From the NCBI GenBank assembly GCA_021792815.1, contig JAJYTX010000025.1, forward strand, positions 1 through 14,379: DNA of 14,379 nt, given 5' to 3'. The position numbers and the translations under genes were made by a program. A model generated the notes under the pieces. That model was not told the DNA's origin. It saw only the letters and a list, made by a program, of their open reading frames with translations, and made no database searches. Below, in pieces: positions 14,076 through 14,379 of this stretch (position 1 is the stretch's first letter; each line of letters starts with the position of its first letter). The DNA comes from Pseudomonadota bacterium (GTDB lineage: Bacteria; Pseudomonadota; Gammaproteobacteria; Steroidobacterales; Steroidobacteraceae).

Positions 14076-14379
14076 TTACTTGATCACGGAGGCGATGCCG
14101 GTGCTCAGCGGACAGACAAAGCGCAGCAGCTGGACGAGCCGGTCAGGATCGGTCGGCCCCTGGAAGCGCTCGAGCAGACTCTGCGGCAACGCCTCGACGG
14201 GCACCTGCGGTGCGAAGCGTTCGCGCACCGAGCGCCAGAAGGCGGTTCGCTGGAAGACCTCCTGCCACCAGTGCCGCCACCGCCTCACCGTGCGCACCGG
14301 CACCGCCATCAAGCCCGCGAGCGCGTGCGCGGCGGAACCGGCCGGCGGCGAGGCCAGCATCAGCATCACCGCCACGTAC
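14076..14379 (-). CDS. Insertion-sequence accessory protein (DUF6431-like), C-terminal part
   Basis: The frame is open to the right edge, so the N-terminus lies outside the window; about 100 residues are visible. They contain a helix-turn-helix-like segment, AGLMAVPVRTVRRWRHWWQ. FQRTAFWRSVRERFAP and LPQSLLERFQG follow, a pattern I associate with the zinc-ribbon/helix-turn-helix protein (DUF6431-like) encoded just ahead of the DDE transposase in certain insertion sequences. Its exact role is unknown; DNA binding or regulation of transposition is likely. The gene ends at a TAA-type stop at 14076-14078 after ASVIK. A GTG at 14375 is an internal Val codon more probably than the start. The domain name is from memory and should be treated as tentative. 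Confidence 0.55.
   Translation of the reverse strand, partial: YVAVMLMLASPPAGSAAHALAGLMAVPVRTVRRWRHWWQEVFQRTAFWRSVRERFAPQVPVEALPQSLLERFQGPTDPDRLVQLLRFVCPLSTGIASVIK

Larger units (their letters stand above)
13755..14379 (-). mobile_element. Partial insertion sequence, cut at its transposase gene and by the window edge
   Basis: A transposase 5' fragment and an upstream accessory gene in the same orientation form the front part of a two-gene insertion sequence. The left break is near 13755 next to the recombinase element. The right end is beyond the window, so terminal repeats cannot be checked. Confidence 0.5.

Noticed and set aside
1..14379. CRISPR array, rRNA or tRNA gene
   Set aside because: No evenly spaced direct repeats and no conserved rRNA or cloverleaf sequence were seen on either strand.

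Overview
The window is GC-rich DNA, about two-thirds G+C in the main genes. It carries an outer-membrane TonB-dependent receptor, a FIST protein with a hybrid histidine kinase, and a NarL/LuxR-type response regulator. Together these point to a Gram-negative proteobacterium. I cannot place it more precisely from sequence alone.

Left and centre (296-11295) form one metabolic and signalling locus. On the minus strand, an aldehyde dehydrogenase (4530-6080), a TonB-dependent receptor (2008-4434) and a FadD-type acyl-CoA synthetase (296-1993) lie head to tail and look like one operon. Reading toward lower coordinates from 11295, a second minus-strand operon holds an ACSM/acetyl-CoA-synthetase-like CoA ligase (9592-11295), a FIST-domain sensor resembling NosP (8376-9542) and a soluble hybrid histidine kinase resembling NahK (6951-8360). 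Between the two operons a LuxR-family response regulator (6265-6945) is read on the plus strand. It is divergent from the aldehyde dehydrogenase and convergent with the kinase, with 5 bases between the stop codons. The likely logic is uptake of a hydrophobic or scarce substrate, oxidation of its aldehyde to an acid, activation of the acid to a CoA thioester, and control of the pathway by a FIST/kinase/regulator phosphorelay. The substrate cannot be read from the sequence.

The 185-base divergent region between the aldehyde dehydrogenase and the regulator contains several dyad symmetries, the best being CGCCATA-N9-TATGGCG, and is the obvious regulatory hub. Hairpins also lie between the aldehyde dehydrogenase and receptor genes, and across the convergent stop codons of regulator and kinase.

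The right third (about 11300-14379) is a mobile-element graveyard. After roughly 580 bases with no convincing gene comes a lower-GC hypothetical ORF (11876-12193). Next are two overlapping tyrosine-recombinase genes: the first lacks its N-terminal half and the second has an in-frame TAA at codon 56. They look like the last two members of a three-recombinase element. A long near-perfect inverted repeat (13670-13742) follows directly. Beyond it lies the 5' end of a DDE-type transposase gene, cut off near 13755, and an upstream accessory protein gene that runs off the right edge. This order suggests the recombinase element inserted into an older insertion sequence and later lost its left part.
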